Positions 45,841-55,426 of a DNA stretch of 64,000 nt are shown here, piece after piece. The first letter of the stretch is position 1. Each line of letters begins with the position of its first letter. Source of the stretch: Rhodopirellula islandica (GTDB lineage Bacteria; Planctomycetota; Planctomycetia; Pirellulales; Pirellulaceae); contig NZ_LECT01000031.1 in NCBI RefSeq assembly GCF_001027925.1, forward strand, positions 62,001 to 126,000, written 5' to 3'. A model generated the notes under the pieces. That model did not search any database, had not been told where the DNA came from, and saw only the letters and a list, made by a program, of their open reading frames with translations. The translations under genes were made by a program, and so were the position numbers.

Positions 45841-46935
45841 TCAGACGGGCGTCGTTTCACCCTGGAGTCGTCGACTCAGGTGAGCTGCGATTTTGTCCGT
45901 GATCTCGACCGTCGAAAGTTGGCCGCCCATGTCCGCGGTCCGCTGCGTTGGGTCAGACAAAACGTCCGAGATGGCACCGTTCAAAGCGTCCGCTGCGCGG
46001 CGTGTTTCAGCGTGACCCAGCCACTCCAACATCATTGCGGTCGACAGGTGCATCGCAATTGGATTGGCGATCGATTGCCCGGCGATATCGGGGGCCGAAC
46101 CATGCGAAGGTTGAAAGACCGCTGCGTTGTCACCCAAGTCGCCCGAAGGCGCCATTCCCATTCCACCGACCAGACCGGCGGCCAGGTCAGAGAGGATGTC
46201 GCCGAACATGTTTTCCGTGACCATGACATCGAAGTCTTGTGGGCGACGGACCAAGAACAATGCAGCTGCATCGACATAAACATGATCGGCTTTGATGTCC
46301 GGGAACTCCTTGGCGACTTCGTCAAACACGTGACGAAAATAAACCATTGAGGAAAGCACGTTGGCCTTGTCGATCAAGGTGACCGTCTTCTTGCCGTTTC
46401 GGCGACGAGCGGTTTGGAATGCCAAGCGGCAAACCCGTTCCGATGCCGATCGGCTGATCCGGAGCAAGTTGGTCGCTTCATCCGCGTCCAGATCCGCAAT
46501 CGCATCACGTCCATAGAACAACCCTTCGGTGCTCTCGCGAACCAGCACAAAGTCGATGTCACCGGGGCCTTGGCCCTTCAACGGGGTGTCGTCTTCGTGA
46601 AAGAGGCGAATTGGGCGGACACCACCGTACAACTGCAAACGCTCGCGAAGGTCCAATTGAGGTGCGATCTCTTTGCCATTGGGGTAGCGAACGTTAGGCA
46701 ATCCCATCGCGCCGAGTAACACCGCATCGGATGCCAGGCAGGCATCGAATGCCGACTGAGGCAGTGCTTCCCCGGATCGCTGATACTCGCCAACGCCGAC
46801 GCTGTGATGGTCGAGTTCGAAGGCGACTCCGTTCAAATTCGATTGCATGATTTCAAGCAACCGAACCGATTGGTCACAAACTTCGGGGCCGATGCCATCG
46901 CCACCTAAGATGACGAGATGAAAGGATTGGGTCAT
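45841..46935 (-). CDS. Isocitrate/isopropylmalate-dehydrogenase-family enzyme
   Basis: A 364-residue beta-decarboxylating dehydrogenase, first gene of the operon. Motifs: [11 protein letters not shown], the substrate arginines in [28 protein letters not shown] with the catalytic Tyr, IDKANVLSS with the Lys, and [19 protein letters not shown] with metal aspartates. [11 protein letters not shown] resembles tartrate and homoisocitrate dehydrogenases more than LeuB (VRELTGG), so I do not call it leuB. In this context, oxidative decarboxylation of a hydroxyacid or its phosphate is likely. No leuA, leuC or leuD is nearby. Confidence 0.88.
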   Translation of the reverse strand: MTQSFHLVILGGDGIGPEVCDQSVRLLEIMQSNLNGVAFELDHHSVGVGEYQRSGEALPQSAFDACLASDAVLLGAMGLPNVRYPNGKEIAPQLDLRERLQLYGGVRPIRLFHEDDTPLKGQGPGDIDFVLVRESTEGLFYGRDAIADLDADEATNLLRISRSASERVCRLAFQTARRRNGKKTVTLIDKANVLSSMVYFRHVFDEVAKEFPDIKADHVYVDAAALFLVRRPQDFDVMVTENMFGDILSDLAAGLVGGMGMAPSGDLGDNAAVFQPSHGSAPDIAGQSIANPIAMHLSTAMMLEWLGHAETRRAADALNGAISDVLSDPTQRTADMGGQLSTVEITDKIAAHLSRRLQGETTPV

Positions 46936-47088
46936 GGGGGATGGTGCGAGAAAGAATGGGCGACTGGGAAATCAAAAAGCATGGCGAATCAAACACAACA
47001 CTCACCAATGTTCGAATCGCGATTGCGACTGCGAACGGCCGAGAACGACTGAATGCACTCCGTCGCTTCTCTTCAACGGCCAACATTA

Positions 47089-47103
47089 CACCACAGTGTG
47101 GTG
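47089..47103. promoter_or_regulatory. 15-bp perfect palindrome, possible operator
   Basis: CACCACAGTGTGGTG is a perfect inverted repeat (six-base arms, three-base centre). It lies in the 261-base divergent region, 154 bases upstream of the sugar-acid operon and 94 bases upstream of the DUF1593 gene. The position and symmetry suit a repressor or activator site shared by both directions. No regulator gene is encoded in the cluster. Confidence 0.45.
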
Positions 47104-47196
47104 GGTTTCGACAGAGGATGACCAACATTCTTGCGGTGCGCTCTATACACTCACTGCCTGGAAAGAATGATTTCGCATTTGCAATAAGGAACTGAT

Positions 47197-48243
47197 GTGT
47201 CGACTCGAAAACAACTCCTTGTGGCTGGGGTGATCTTCACCGGTCTCTTGTCCGTGATGATTCCCACCGTCTCTGCCGAACGACCACGACTGGCTGTGTT
47301 GACTGACATTGGCGGCGATCCCGATGACACGCAATCGTTGGTTCGCTTGTTGGTTTATTCCAACGAGTTTGAGATCGAAGCGTTGATCGCCAGTGCGTCA
47401 GGGACACGAGGTGAACTGAAGGAATCGATCACTCGGCCTGACCTGATTCATGAACTCATCGATGCCTACGAACATGTTCGGCCGAATTTGCAACAACACG
47501 CCAAAGGTTGGCCGGAGGCGGATGCACTTCGCGGCGTCGTCGTGTCAGGCAATCCGAATCGGGAACGCCCTCACATCGGTGAGGGACATGACACCGATGG
47601 ATCACGTTTGTTGATCAAACGGATTGATGCGGGGTCGGTGGAGTCGCCCCTTTGCATCACCGTCTGGGGTGGGCAAACTGATCTGGCTCAGGCCCTTGAC
47701 CGAGTCCAAGCGACACGCGGTCCGGATGGATTCGCAGCGTTTGTTCGCAAGTTCTCTGTCTATGACATCGCCGACCAGGACGGCATTGCCAATTGGATGC
47801 GAAAGCAATTTCCGGGGATGCACTATGTGCTATCCACAGCGGCACCGAACGCCGACAAACGCACCGCGAATTTTCGTGGGATGTATTTGACGGGTGATGA
47901 AAGCCTGACCGGACGAAATTGGATTGAAGCCAATGTTCGAAGCAAGGGACCACTGGGAGCGTTGTATCCCACCAAGACTTGGACGGCACCCAATCCGCAC
48001 GGTTGCCTGAAGGAAGGTGACACGCCTTCGTGGTTTTTCTTCCTGCCGAAAGGCGGGAATGATCCCAAAGACCCAAGCCAACCTGGTTGGGGCGGGGAGT
48101 TCACGAAGCAAGACGACGGATGGTACCGAGACCGAACGGCCACCACGAACTACGATCCTCGCACATCGGTCAGCCGTTGGCGTCCCGAATTTCAAGCGGA
48201 CTTTGCTAAACGCATGCAGTGGTGTTTGCCTGCCACCGAGTGA
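47197..48243 (+). CDS. Exported DUF1593 nucleoside-hydrolase-like protein
   Basis: The GTG at 47197 has a TAAGGA ribosome site upstream; the overlapping ATG two bases earlier runs quickly to a stop. The 348-residue product has a signal peptide (about 1-27). LTDIGGDPDD at about 36-45 is the calcium-binding aspartate cluster shared with nucleoside hydrolases, followed by FEIEALIASASG. Later DUF1593 sequence includes HDTDGSRLLI and VWGGQTDLAQAL. An extracellular N-glycosidase or related hydrolase is likely. It is divergent from the sugar-acid operon and could supply its substrate. Confidence 0.88.
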   Translation: MSTRKQLLVAGVIFTGLLSVMIPTVSAERPRLAVLTDIGGDPDDTQSLVRLLVYSNEFEIEALIASASGTRGELKESITRPDLIHELIDAYEHVRPNLQQHAKGWPEADALRGVVVSGNPNRERPHIGEGHDTDGSRLLIKRIDAGSVESPLCITVWGGQTDLAQALDRVQATRGPDGFAAFVRKFSVYDIADQDGIANWMRKQFPGMHYVLSTAAPNADKRTANFRGMYLTGDESLTGRNWIEANVRSKGPLGALYPTKTWTAPNPHGCLKEGDTPSWFFFLPKGGNDPKDPSQPGWGGEFTKQDDGWYRDRTATTNYDPRTSVSRWRPEFQADFAKRMQWCLPATE

Positions 48244-48276
48244 CGCATCCGCGCGACCTGCCCCGTCCAGTTCACG

Positions 48277-49869
48277 TCAGGTGATCTGATAGGCCTCAGC
48301 CAGTTTTGCAAAGGATGCGACTTGTTCCGCGATCCACGCTTCATCACGATGCATCTCAGTGGCCATCAGCTTGGCAACCGTCTCTGAGATCTGGACCGTT
48401 GCTTTGGAGTTCAAAAACAGGCATCGGGTTCGGCGAGCCAGCACATCTTCGACCGCCCTTGCCATCTCGTTCCGGACCGCCCAGATCACTTCGCCACCGG
48501 TGATGGAGAGGTCCGTGTGCAACTTCTGGCTCCACTCGGGTTTCTCTTGTTCCAGTCGTTCGATCTCGGGCAGGTCCGATCCGTAGTGCCCTCGCCCCGC
48601 ACCGGCGACGGTGTTGGTCGATCCCGAGTTTGGATCGTAGCCATGCAGGTGAAGTGTTTCCGTTTGGCAGCCAGTCGCGGTGAGCGGAGTGGCTGAATTT
48701 TTCGTCGAGGCAATCGTTCGATCGACGCAGTCCTCAGCCATCTTGCGGACCGTCGTCCATTTGCCACCGGTGATCGTGATCAGCTTGGAATCGGAGATGC
48801 GAATGGTGTGATCGCGAGACAGCGACGCGGTTCGTGATGACTTGTCGCCTTTGACCAGTGGTCGAATCCCGGTGAACACGCTGAGGACATCTTCACGCGC
48901 TGGTGCTTCGACCAAGTACTCCTTTGCAGTCTCCAGAAGAAATTCAATCTCTCCGGCTTGTGGTTTGGGTTCCAGCGACACGGTCTCAATCGCCGTGTCG
49001 GTGGTTCCGACCACCGCATGATTGTGCCAAGGGATGATGAACAGAACGCGACCGTCAGACGTTTTGGGAACGATCATCGCAATGTCGCCGGGGAAGAAGC
49101 GGCGAGGCAGAACGAGATGCACACCTTGGCTGGCCGCCAGCATCTTTTCAGCAGCCGGCTCGTCCATCGCTCGGACAGCATCACAGAACGGCCCCGCGGC
49201 ATTGATCACTCGGCGTGCCCCGATCGATAGCGTGGCACCCGTTTCGCGGTCCTCGGCAAGCACACCGTTGATTTCACCCGCATCGTCTTTCGAGAGTCCC
49301 GTCACGGCAACGTAGTTCAACAGGCACGCCCCATGCTCCGCAGCGGTCCGAGCCATGCTGATGAGCAACCGCGTGTCATCGAACTGCCCGTCGTGATAGA
49401 TCACGCCTCCGTTGGCTTTCTGCTTCTGCAAGGTCGGCACTCGCTGTGCGGCTTCCTGGGGACCAATCGCGTGAGACCGCCCGAAACGGTTTCCGGTCGC
49501 CAACCAGTCGTAAACTTTCAGGCCCGTTGCGTAATACATCCGTTCCATCAACGAACCACAGGGGATCAAAAACGGCATGTCATGCACCAGTTGTGGCGCG
49601 TTGTTGCGAAGCAGCGTGCGCTCCTTCAAGGCATCTCGCACCAACGTGATGTTGCCTTGTTGGAGGTAGCGGACGCCGCCATGTACCAGTTTGGTGCTGC
49701 GGCTGGACGTTCCCTTGCCGAAGTCAGCTTGTTCGAGCAGCAGGCAATCCAGACCACGCGTGGCAGCATCCATGGCGATTCCAACCCCCGTCGCACCGCC
49801 GCCAATGATGACAATGTCCCAGGGCTCGGAACGTTCGTTGAGCTGGGTCAGGGAATGTTCGCGTTGCAT
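48277..49869 (-). CDS. glpD: Aerobic glycerol-3-phosphate dehydrogenase
   Basis: The ATG at 49869 is chosen; the frame extends to 49926 without family sequence. The 530-residue flavoprotein oxidises glycerol 3-phosphate to dihydroxyacetone phosphate and passes electrons to quinone at the inner membrane. DIVIIGGGATGVGIAMDAA binds FAD; GTSSRSTKLVHGGVRYL is the family signature. The C-terminal domain with GGKWTTVRKMAEDCVD is complete. It starts 72 bases after the glpK stop on the same strand, forming a glycerol-use operon. The facilitator glpF is not present. Confidence 0.95.
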   Translation of the reverse strand: MQREHSLTQLNERSEPWDIVIIGGGATGVGIAMDAATRGLDCLLLEQADFGKGTSSRSTKLVHGGVRYLQQGNITLVRDALKERTLLRNNAPQLVHDMPFLIPCGSLMERMYYATGLKVYDWLATGNRFGRSHAIGPQEAAQRVPTLQKQKANGGVIYHDGQFDDTRLLISMARTAAEHGACLLNYVAVTGLSKDDAGEINGVLAEDRETGATLSIGARRVINAAGPFCDAVRAMDEPAAEKMLAASQGVHLVLPRRFFPGDIAMIVPKTSDGRVLFIIPWHNHAVVGTTDTAIETVSLEPKPQAGEIEFLLETAKEYLVEAPAREDVLSVFTGIRPLVKGDKSSRTASLSRDHTIRISDSKLITITGGKWTTVRKMAEDCVDRTIASTKNSATPLTATGCQTETLHLHGYDPNSGSTNTVAGAGRGHYGSDLPEIERLEQEKPEWSQKLHTDLSITGGEVIWAVRNEMARAVEDVLARRTRCLFLNSKATVQISETVAKLMATEMHRDEAWIAEQVASFAKLAEAYQIT

Positions 49870-49941
49870 GTATGAACCGAAAGGAGCAAGAGAAGTTGAG
49901 CGAGATGAGACGCGTCCTGTCATCACAGGGCGAGCGAGAAG

Positions 49942-51447
49942 TCAGTCGGTCGCGGATTCGAGTTCTGCCCACTGCTTGGAACGCTCGAGCGCTTTGGCCC
50001 AGCGAATTCGGCGTCGCGACACCTCGTCGGCTGCCATTTGGGGCTCGAACACGCGGTCGGTTTCCCAGATTCGCTCGATGTCGGCGTAATCCTTCCAGAA
50101 ACCGGTCGCGAGGCCGGCGACATAGGCCGCCCCAGCCGCCGTGGTTTCAATGATCTTGGGACGGACCACGCGAGCACCAATGATGTCAGCCTGGAATTGC
50201 ATCAACAAGTCATTGGCGGCCGCTCCGCCATCGACTCGCAGTTCCTCGATCGCGACGCCGGAATCCTTCCGCATCGCGTCGAGCACATCTGCAACTTGGA
50301 AGGCAATGCCCTCCAGTGCGGCACGAGCGATGTGAGCCTTGGTGGTCCCGCGAGTCAGGCCAACCAAGATGCCGCGTGCGTAGGAATCCCAGTGTGGTGC
50401 GCCGAGACCGGCGAACGCTGGAACGAGGTACACGCCGTCGGTATCGTCCACGCTGGCAGCGAGCGATTCGACTTCGGAGGACGACTGGATGATCCCCAGT
50501 CCGTCTCGCAACCACTGCACAATCGCACCGGCGATGAAGATGCTGCCTTCGTAGGCGTACTCTCGTTTGTCGCCATCCCAGCAGGCAACGGTGGTCAACA
50601 AGCGCGAAGGAGAGGGGGACGGCGTGTCACCGATGTTCATCAACATGAAACATCCGGTGCCGTAAGTGTTCTTCGCCATGCCGGGCAGGGTGCAGTTCTG
50701 TCCCAGCAAAGCCGATTGCTGGTCGCCCGCCGCTCCACCCAGTGGAATGGATTTGCCAAACAGCGAGGGTTCCGTTTCACCGTACACGTGACTGGACGGG
50801 TGGACGCTGGGAAGAATGGCTTTGGGAATGTCAAACAATTCCAGCAACTCGTCGTCCCACTTCCCTGTGTGAATGTTCCACAGCATTGTTCGCGAGGCGT
50901 TGGTGACATCGGTGGCGTGGACGTTTCCGCCCGTCAACTTCCAAAACAACCAACTGTCGATGGTCCCAAATGCAAGCTCGCCCTTTTCGGCTCGCTCTTT
51001 GGCCCCAGAAACGTTCTCGAGAATCCAGTGCAGCTTCGTGGCGCAGAAATAGGCGTCGATGACCAATCCCGTCTTGTGCTGAACCAGTTCTGATCGGCCT
51101 GCTTCCCGCAACGCATCGCAATCGGGAGCCGTTCTTCGATCTTGCCACACGATGGCGTTGTGAATCGGTTCGCCGGTGGCGCGGTCCCACACCAGGGTGG
51201 TCTCGCGTTGATTGGTGATTCCAATGGCGTGCACGTCAGACGCGTCCATGTTGTGCTGTTGAAGCACCGTTTGAGCGACCGACAGTTGCGTCTCCCAAAT
51301 TTCGTTCGCGTCGTGTTCCACCCAGCCCGGTTTGGGGTAGTGCTGTGTGAACTCTTGCTGGGTCATCCCGATGATCGATCCATCGTGTGCAAACAGGATC
51401 GCTCGAGAACTCGTTGTTCCTTGATCCAGTGCCAGAATTGCCTTCAT
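49942..51447 (-). CDS. glpK: Glycerol kinase
   Basis: The ATG at 51447 follows a GGAG ribosome site and gives 501 residues, the normal family length. [13 protein letters not shown] is the N-terminal phosphate motif, [11 protein letters not shown] and [13 protein letters not shown] are family signatures, and [19 protein letters not shown] closes the ATP site. It phosphorylates glycerol to glycerol 3-phosphate, the substrate of the glpD product encoded next. Whether the site for fructose-1,6-bisphosphate control is kept cannot be judged by eye. Confidence 0.96.
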   Translation of the reverse strand: MKAILALDQGTTSSRAILFAHDGSIIGMTQQEFTQHYPKPGWVEHDANEIWETQLSVAQTVLQQHNMDASDVHAIGITNQRETTLVWDRATGEPIHNAIVWQDRRTAPDCDALREAGRSELVQHKTGLVIDAYFCATKLHWILENVSGAKERAEKGELAFGTIDSWLFWKLTGGNVHATDVTNASRTMLWNIHTGKWDDELLELFDIPKAILPSVHPSSHVYGETEPSLFGKSIPLGGAAGDQQSALLGQNCTLPGMAKNTYGTGCFMLMNIGDTPSPSPSRLLTTVACWDGDKREYAYEGSIFIAGAIVQWLRDGLGIIQSSSEVESLAASVDDTDGVYLVPAFAGLGAPHWDSYARGILVGLTRGTTKAHIARAALEGIAFQVADVLDAMRKDSGVAIEELRVDGGAAANDLLMQFQADIIGARVVRPKIIETTAAGAAYVAGLATGFWKDYADIERIWETDRVFEPQMAADEVSRRRIRWAKALERSKQWAELESATD

Positions 51448-51796
51448 CGAATGTCTCCGCCAAGTTGATTGATCGTCATGGTTGTCAAAATGCAGTCTGA
51501 TTCTAGCGGAGTTGGCGACGGCACGTGCCGGTGAACAACGCTGCGTGAGCGTCCCTTGCAATGATCATCGGGAATCTCGCACCGCCCGTGTTGGAAGCGG
51601 CGCCAACGATCGCGGTAGTCGGCCGCGAACGGACCAATCTTGCTTCCAATGGCTGCGACGAACGACCATCCGATTTCATTGTCGCGGCAAGAATCAACCG
51701 CATTCGCGATCAGTTCGTGGCCCTTCCTCGCCCTCGGTTCGCTAGACTGAAGACTGGTTGTCGAATTCGCGGGCTCATGTGGACCGAGGTGTGACG

Positions 51797-52030
51797 ATGT
51801 CGAAGATCCAGAGGATGGCAGAATCTCTTTTGCCAGAGGCTTGGTTTGTTCGCGTTCGCGATTCGTCGAAAAAGTGGATGATCCGGTGCCCGCATTGCCA
51901 CCGCGAGCAGTCCGTGTGGGACGTGGGCGGAATCCGATGCGGGGCTGCATCGGTTGGGAAGCGGATCCAGGCACACTGTGATTACTGCGGGAACGTGACC
52001 GCGAGCATGCACTACCAAGACGAAGAATGA
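51797..52030 (+). CDS. Small zinc-ribbon protein
   Basis: The ATG at 51797 gives 77 residues. Two CxxC pairs, CPHC at about 31-34 and CDYC at about 60-63, should bind one zinc ion; an additional Cys lies in GIRCGAAS. A tryptophan-rich start (LLPEAWFVRVRDSSKKWMIR) precedes them. It resembles small conserved planctomycete zinc ribbons. It is alone, 349 bases from glpK and 21 bases from the convergent sulfatase. Function unknown. Confidence 0.78.
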   Translation: MSKIQRMAESLLPEAWFVRVRDSSKKWMIRCPHCHREQSVWDVGGIRCGAASVGKRIQAHCDYCGNVTASMHYQDEE

Positions 52031-52051
52031 GGTCGGGTTCGGTACCGTTCC

Positions 52052-53536
52052 CTATTTCGCCGGTTGCCGTTTTCTGTTGACCAGGTCATTCGTTCGGACA
52101 TCAATGAGCTTTTGAGTCAAGCGTTGTTTCATCTCCGCCACCACGGCGGCATGCTCGGGAGAGGACGCGAGGTTGGTGAACTGCTGCGGGTCAGATTGCA
52201 TGTCGAACAGTTCGATCCCGCCCGACGCGTCTTCCTTGTACTGAATGAACGCCCAGCGATCTGTTCTCAAGAGGAACCCTTTCCTCATTGGCGCGACACA
52301 AAATGCCGCGTCACGAACCGCGAGAGTGGGATCATCCAGCAACTTGGAAAGGTCCTTGCCCTGGACATGATCGGGGACCTCCACCTCGCACAACTTGGCC
52401 AGGGTCGGGTACAAATCCAACATCTCCACCAAACTGTGGCAGACACCGGGGGCTTTGCCAGGGACCTTGATGATCAGAGGGACCTGCGAGGATTCATCTC
52501 TCAGAGAAACCTTGGCCCAGAAATCATGCTCGCCCAAGTGGTAGCCGTGGTCGCTGGTGAAAACAACGATCGTGTTTTCTTCTTGCCCGGATTCGCGGAG
52601 CGCCGCCAGCACCTTGCCGACTTGCGCATCCATGTAGGCGACCGACGCGTAGTATCCACCGACCGCTTTGCGCTGGTGGCGGAGATCCATCTTCATGTTC
52701 TGGCTGGTTTTGTAGTTGATGCCCAACTTCGGGATATCGTCCCAGTCGCCCTCGATGCGTTCCGGCAGGCGAATTTTGCGATACGGTTTGAAGGGCTCGA
52801 AGTACTTCGCGGGAGCCACGAAGGGAACATGCGGACGGACAAAACCAACGCCCAACCAAAACGGTTGCTCTCTTTTTTTACGAATCAGGTCGGCTGCTTT
52901 GACGGCGGTTTTCCCATCCGAGTGAACGTTGTCATCGCCTTCGGCTTCCACCACGACAAACGTGTTGCCTCCAACGACGGGACGAGCCCCATCGGGGTTG
53001 TTCTCTAGCGTTTCCCCATCGCCTGTGGCTTTCCATTCTGGTCCCGGGCTGTTGAAACGCTCTGTCCATGAAATCGCGTCATCCGCCCCGTTGCCGCCAT
53101 CGTGGTCTCGTCCGTCCCCGCCGGTTTCAATTCCGCCCGGCACACCCATGTGATAGATCTTGCTGACACGAGCCGTGTAGTAGCCCTGGTCTTTGAAACA
53201 TTGAGGCCAAGTCTGGCGGTCACCAATCTGTGGACGCGGGCTTGTGTAGCCCAAAACGCCGGTTGCGTGCGGGTAGTACCCCGACAGAAACGACGCTCGG
53301 GAGGGACCGCAATAAGTCGCCTGGCAATACGCCCGCGTGAATCGGGTTCCCGCGGCCGCCAAGGTGTCGATGTTCGGCGTCTGGCAAACTTCGTTTCCGT
53401 AACACGACAGCGCCGTGGACGTGAGGTCGTCCGAGATGAGGAACAGCACGTTCATCGGCTGCTTCGCAGCGACCGGGGCCTGCCAAGCTAACTGGAGGGG
53501 CGCAGCTAGAATGGGGAGCAGCATCCAAAGACGCAT
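52052..53536 (-). CDS. Exported iduronate-2-sulfatase-like sulfatase
   Basis: A 494-residue protein with a signal peptide (about 1-24). NVLFLISDDL starts the core; CGPSR at 76-80 provides formylglycine Cys76; VVFTSDHGYHLGEHDFWAK is the metal site in the form typical of iduronate-2-sulfatase relatives. The C-terminal domain is complete (FDMQSDPQQFTNLA). It should remove sulfate from sulfated uronates or similar sugars outside the cytoplasm. It differs from the two sulfatases at 1-5 kb. No sulfatase-maturing enzyme is encoded in this window. Confidence 0.93.
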   Translation of the reverse strand: MRLWMLLPILAAPLQLAWQAPVAAKQPMNVLFLISDDLTSTALSCYGNEVCQTPNIDTLAAAGTRFTRAYCQATYCGPSRASFLSGYYPHATGVLGYTSPRPQIGDRQTWPQCFKDQGYYTARVSKIYHMGVPGGIETGGDGRDHDGGNGADDAISWTERFNSPGPEWKATGDGETLENNPDGARPVVGGNTFVVVEAEGDDNVHSDGKTAVKAADLIRKKREQPFWLGVGFVRPHVPFVAPAKYFEPFKPYRKIRLPERIEGDWDDIPKLGINYKTSQNMKMDLRHQRKAVGGYYASVAYMDAQVGKVLAALRESGQEENTIVVFTSDHGYHLGEHDFWAKVSLRDESSQVPLIIKVPGKAPGVCHSLVEMLDLYPTLAKLCEVEVPDHVQGKDLSKLLDDPTLAVRDAAFCVAPMRKGFLLRTDRWAFIQYKEDASGGIELFDMQSDPQQFTNLASSPEHAAVVAEMKQRLTQKLIDVRTNDLVNRKRQPAK

Positions 53537-53640
53537 GGAGGTTTTCTCAGTGAATGGGAAGGACGGCGACGGGATTCGCCATTGTAGGCCGATTCAGGGG
53601 AGCACGCACATGAACGGCCTTCCCGTCGCAGATCCACCGC

Positions 53641-54639
53641 TCACGCTTGGGAGCAGATACCACGGTAGTACTCGATGCTTTGTCGAAGTCCTTCCGTCAT
53701 GTCCACGGTGGGCTCAAACCCAAGCCGCGAACGAATCTGATTCGTGTCTGCCAGCGAATCGCGAACGTCACCTGCGCGAGGCGGTTCGTGAATGGGTTGG
53801 ATGTCACCTTCCAGCAACTCGCGAAGCGTGTCCAGCAAATCCAACAACGTTGTGCGTTGACCGCGACCGACGTTGAAGACTCCGCCAGCAGCGTCCTCCA
53901 TCGTCGCTGCCAACATATTTGCGTGGGCGACGTCTCGCACAAACACAAAGTCGCGGGATTGTTGTCCGTCCCCGTAGATGACCGGGCGTTCGCCGCTGAG
54001 GATCATGGAAACGAAGCGTGGGATCACAGCGCTGTATTCGCTTTGGGGATCTTGCCTTGGACCGAACACGTTGAAGTACCTCAGGACCACCGTTTCGATC
54101 GGGAACTCACGCTGAAAGACTTGGCAGTAGTTCTCCGAGGACAACTTCGCCGCCGCATACGGCGACAAAGGGGCGGGCATGTCATCTTCTCGCTTGGCGA
54201 CATAGGGCGAGTTCCCATACACGGCGCTGGTCGACGAGAGCACCAACCGTTTGACACCAGCAGTCGCCCCGGCGGCGAGCAATTCAACGGTGCTGGTGGT
54301 TGTCCATTCGTGGCACAACCCGGGTTCACGCATGCTCCGTGGGACGCTTGCCATCGCTGCAAAATGAAAGATGTGGTCGACGTTTTCGACGGCTTTTTCC
54401 ACGCAGGTTCGGTCGGCTGCATCGCCTTCAACGAACGTCAACCGATCTTGAGCGGGGCCTTCCTGAAACGGCGTCAGGTTGTGAAGGAAACCTGTGCTGA
54501 GGTTGTCGAGTGCGACCACGTTGGCACCGGCATCAAGCAAGCGTTCAACCATTTGCGAGCCAATGAATCCCGCCGCTCCCGTGACCAGACAACGTGTGCC
54601 AGCGAGCTGAGCGATGGCGGATTGGAGGGTGGACGACAT
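53641..54639 (-). CDS. NAD-dependent nucleotide-sugar epimerase
   Basis: A 332-residue short-chain dehydrogenase of the extended type. VTGAAGFIGSQM at about 19-30 binds NAD; the Tyr-Lys pair is in SPYAAAKLSSE, the Ser in SSTSAVYG, and LRYFNVFGPRQDP and RDFVFVRDVAHA are typical of UDP-N-acetylglucosamine/glucose 4-epimerases (WbpP/Gne type). It likely supplies UDP-galactose or UDP-GalNAc for surface polysaccharides. It lies downstream of the FliS-like gene on the same strand, separated by 178 bases with a hairpin. Confidence 0.9.
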   Translation of the reverse strand: MSSTLQSAIAQLAGTRCLVTGAAGFIGSQMVERLLDAGANVVALDNLSTGFLHNLTPFQEGPAQDRLTFVEGDAADRTCVEKAVENVDHIFHFAAMASVPRSMREPGLCHEWTTTSTVELLAAGATAGVKRLVLSSTSAVYGNSPYVAKREDDMPAPLSPYAAAKLSSENYCQVFQREFPIETVVLRYFNVFGPRQDPQSEYSAVIPRFVSMILSGERPVIYGDGQQSRDFVFVRDVAHANMLAATMEDAAGGVFNVGRGQRTTLLDLLDTLRELLEGDIQPIHEPPRAGDVRDSLADTNQIRSRLGFEPTVDMTEGLRQSIEYYRGICSQA

Positions 54640-54765
54640 AGAACGGCAGGCCGGTAGCGTTGGGGAACGAAGCGGCGTCCGGCCTGAAGAAGGTCAACTC
54701 AATCCTCGAGTCGACGTGTCACGTCAGTCGCTCTGTGTGAGCCGACCGGTGACCTGAAGTAACAT

Positions 54766-54797
54766 CTCGCAGCAACGTTTTCGGGAATTGCTGCGAG
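54766..54797 (-). terminator. Hairpin after the FliS-like gene
   Basis: CTCGCAGCAA (54766-54775) and TTGCTGCGAG (54788-54797) pair perfectly around a 12-base loop, 20 bases past the end of the FliS-like gene on the minus strand. The following bases on that strand (ATGTTA) are only weakly T-rich, so termination efficiency is uncertain. Confidence 0.5.
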
Positions 54798-54817
54798 CTT
54801 GTTTCAAAAGGCAGGGA

Positions 54818-55426
54818 TCAACCCTGCAGGTTCAATCCACCACTGCCTGATAGCACGTCAGCGATGCGTTTGTTGGAAGGTGTCTTGTCCGTCCCTTCCT
54901 GAGCACAGACCATTCGCCAGGTCTCTGCTTCCGTTTCCAGCACCAAGCGGATTTCGTCGATCATGGAGGAATCGCCATTCTGTTCGGCTGCAATCAAGTG
55001 CTGGCACAAGAAGACGTACAGGTCAGCGACGGTGCGGCAAACTTCGACGGAGTTGTCGGTGACTCCCGAAAGCAGTTCCGACAACAACTCGAGCAACTTC
55101 AACGAATACTCGTTCGTCCCGCGTTTGCCAGGTTGGGAGTTCCAGTGGTGAGCCAAGTGCCGCGAGACTTCCACGGCACGCTCGATCACCATCAGACGCA
55201 ATCGGGCGGGCGATGCAGTCTGAACCATGGATTCCAGGTACGCGTCGCCCCGGCGTCGGCCAAAGTTCTCCATTCCCTCGCTGAGGCTGCCTGTTTCGCC
55301 AGGACGCGACGCAGAGTCGCCTGGCATCTCCAGGGCTTGCTCTTGTGGCTCGTTCGATGGCACAGAGGATTCGTCACCAACAAAGGTCATCGGGGGTGGG
55401 ACGAAGGAGTCAGCCGTGTTGTACAT
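54818..55426 (-). CDS. FliS-like flagellin chaperone with extended ends
   Basis: The ATG at 55426 (MYNTADSF) is preferred over a GTG at 55462, giving 202 residues. The centre (about 70-165) matches FliS: YLESMVQTASPARLRLMVIE, then four helices including SLKLLELLSELLSG and VADLYVFLCQHLIAAEQN. The first 65 residues (Pro/Glu/Ser rich) and last 35 go beyond a normal FliS of about 130 residues. FliS binds flagellin C-termini and prevents early polymerisation. The flagellin gene lies 435 bases upstream on the same strand. I leave the symbol blank because of the unusual length. Confidence 0.75.
   Translation of the reverse strand: MYNTADSFVPPPMTFVGDESSVPSNEPQEQALEMPGDSASRPGETGSLSEGMENFGRRRGDAYLESMVQTASPARLRLMVIERAVEVSRHLAHHWNSQPGKRGTNEYSLKLLELLSELLSGVTDNSVEVCRTVADLYVFLCQHLIAAEQNGDSSMIDEIRLVLETEAETWRMVCAQEGTDKTPSNKRIADVLSGSGGLNLQG

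Noticed and set aside
45841-46935. Naming the dehydrogenase leuB
   Set aside because: The [11 protein letters not shown] segment fits tartrate or homoisocitrate-type members at least as well, and the operon is not a leucine operon.
50038-51093. A 351-codon plus-strand frame opposite glpK
   Set aside because: glpK is a full-length, motif-complete gene on the other strand.
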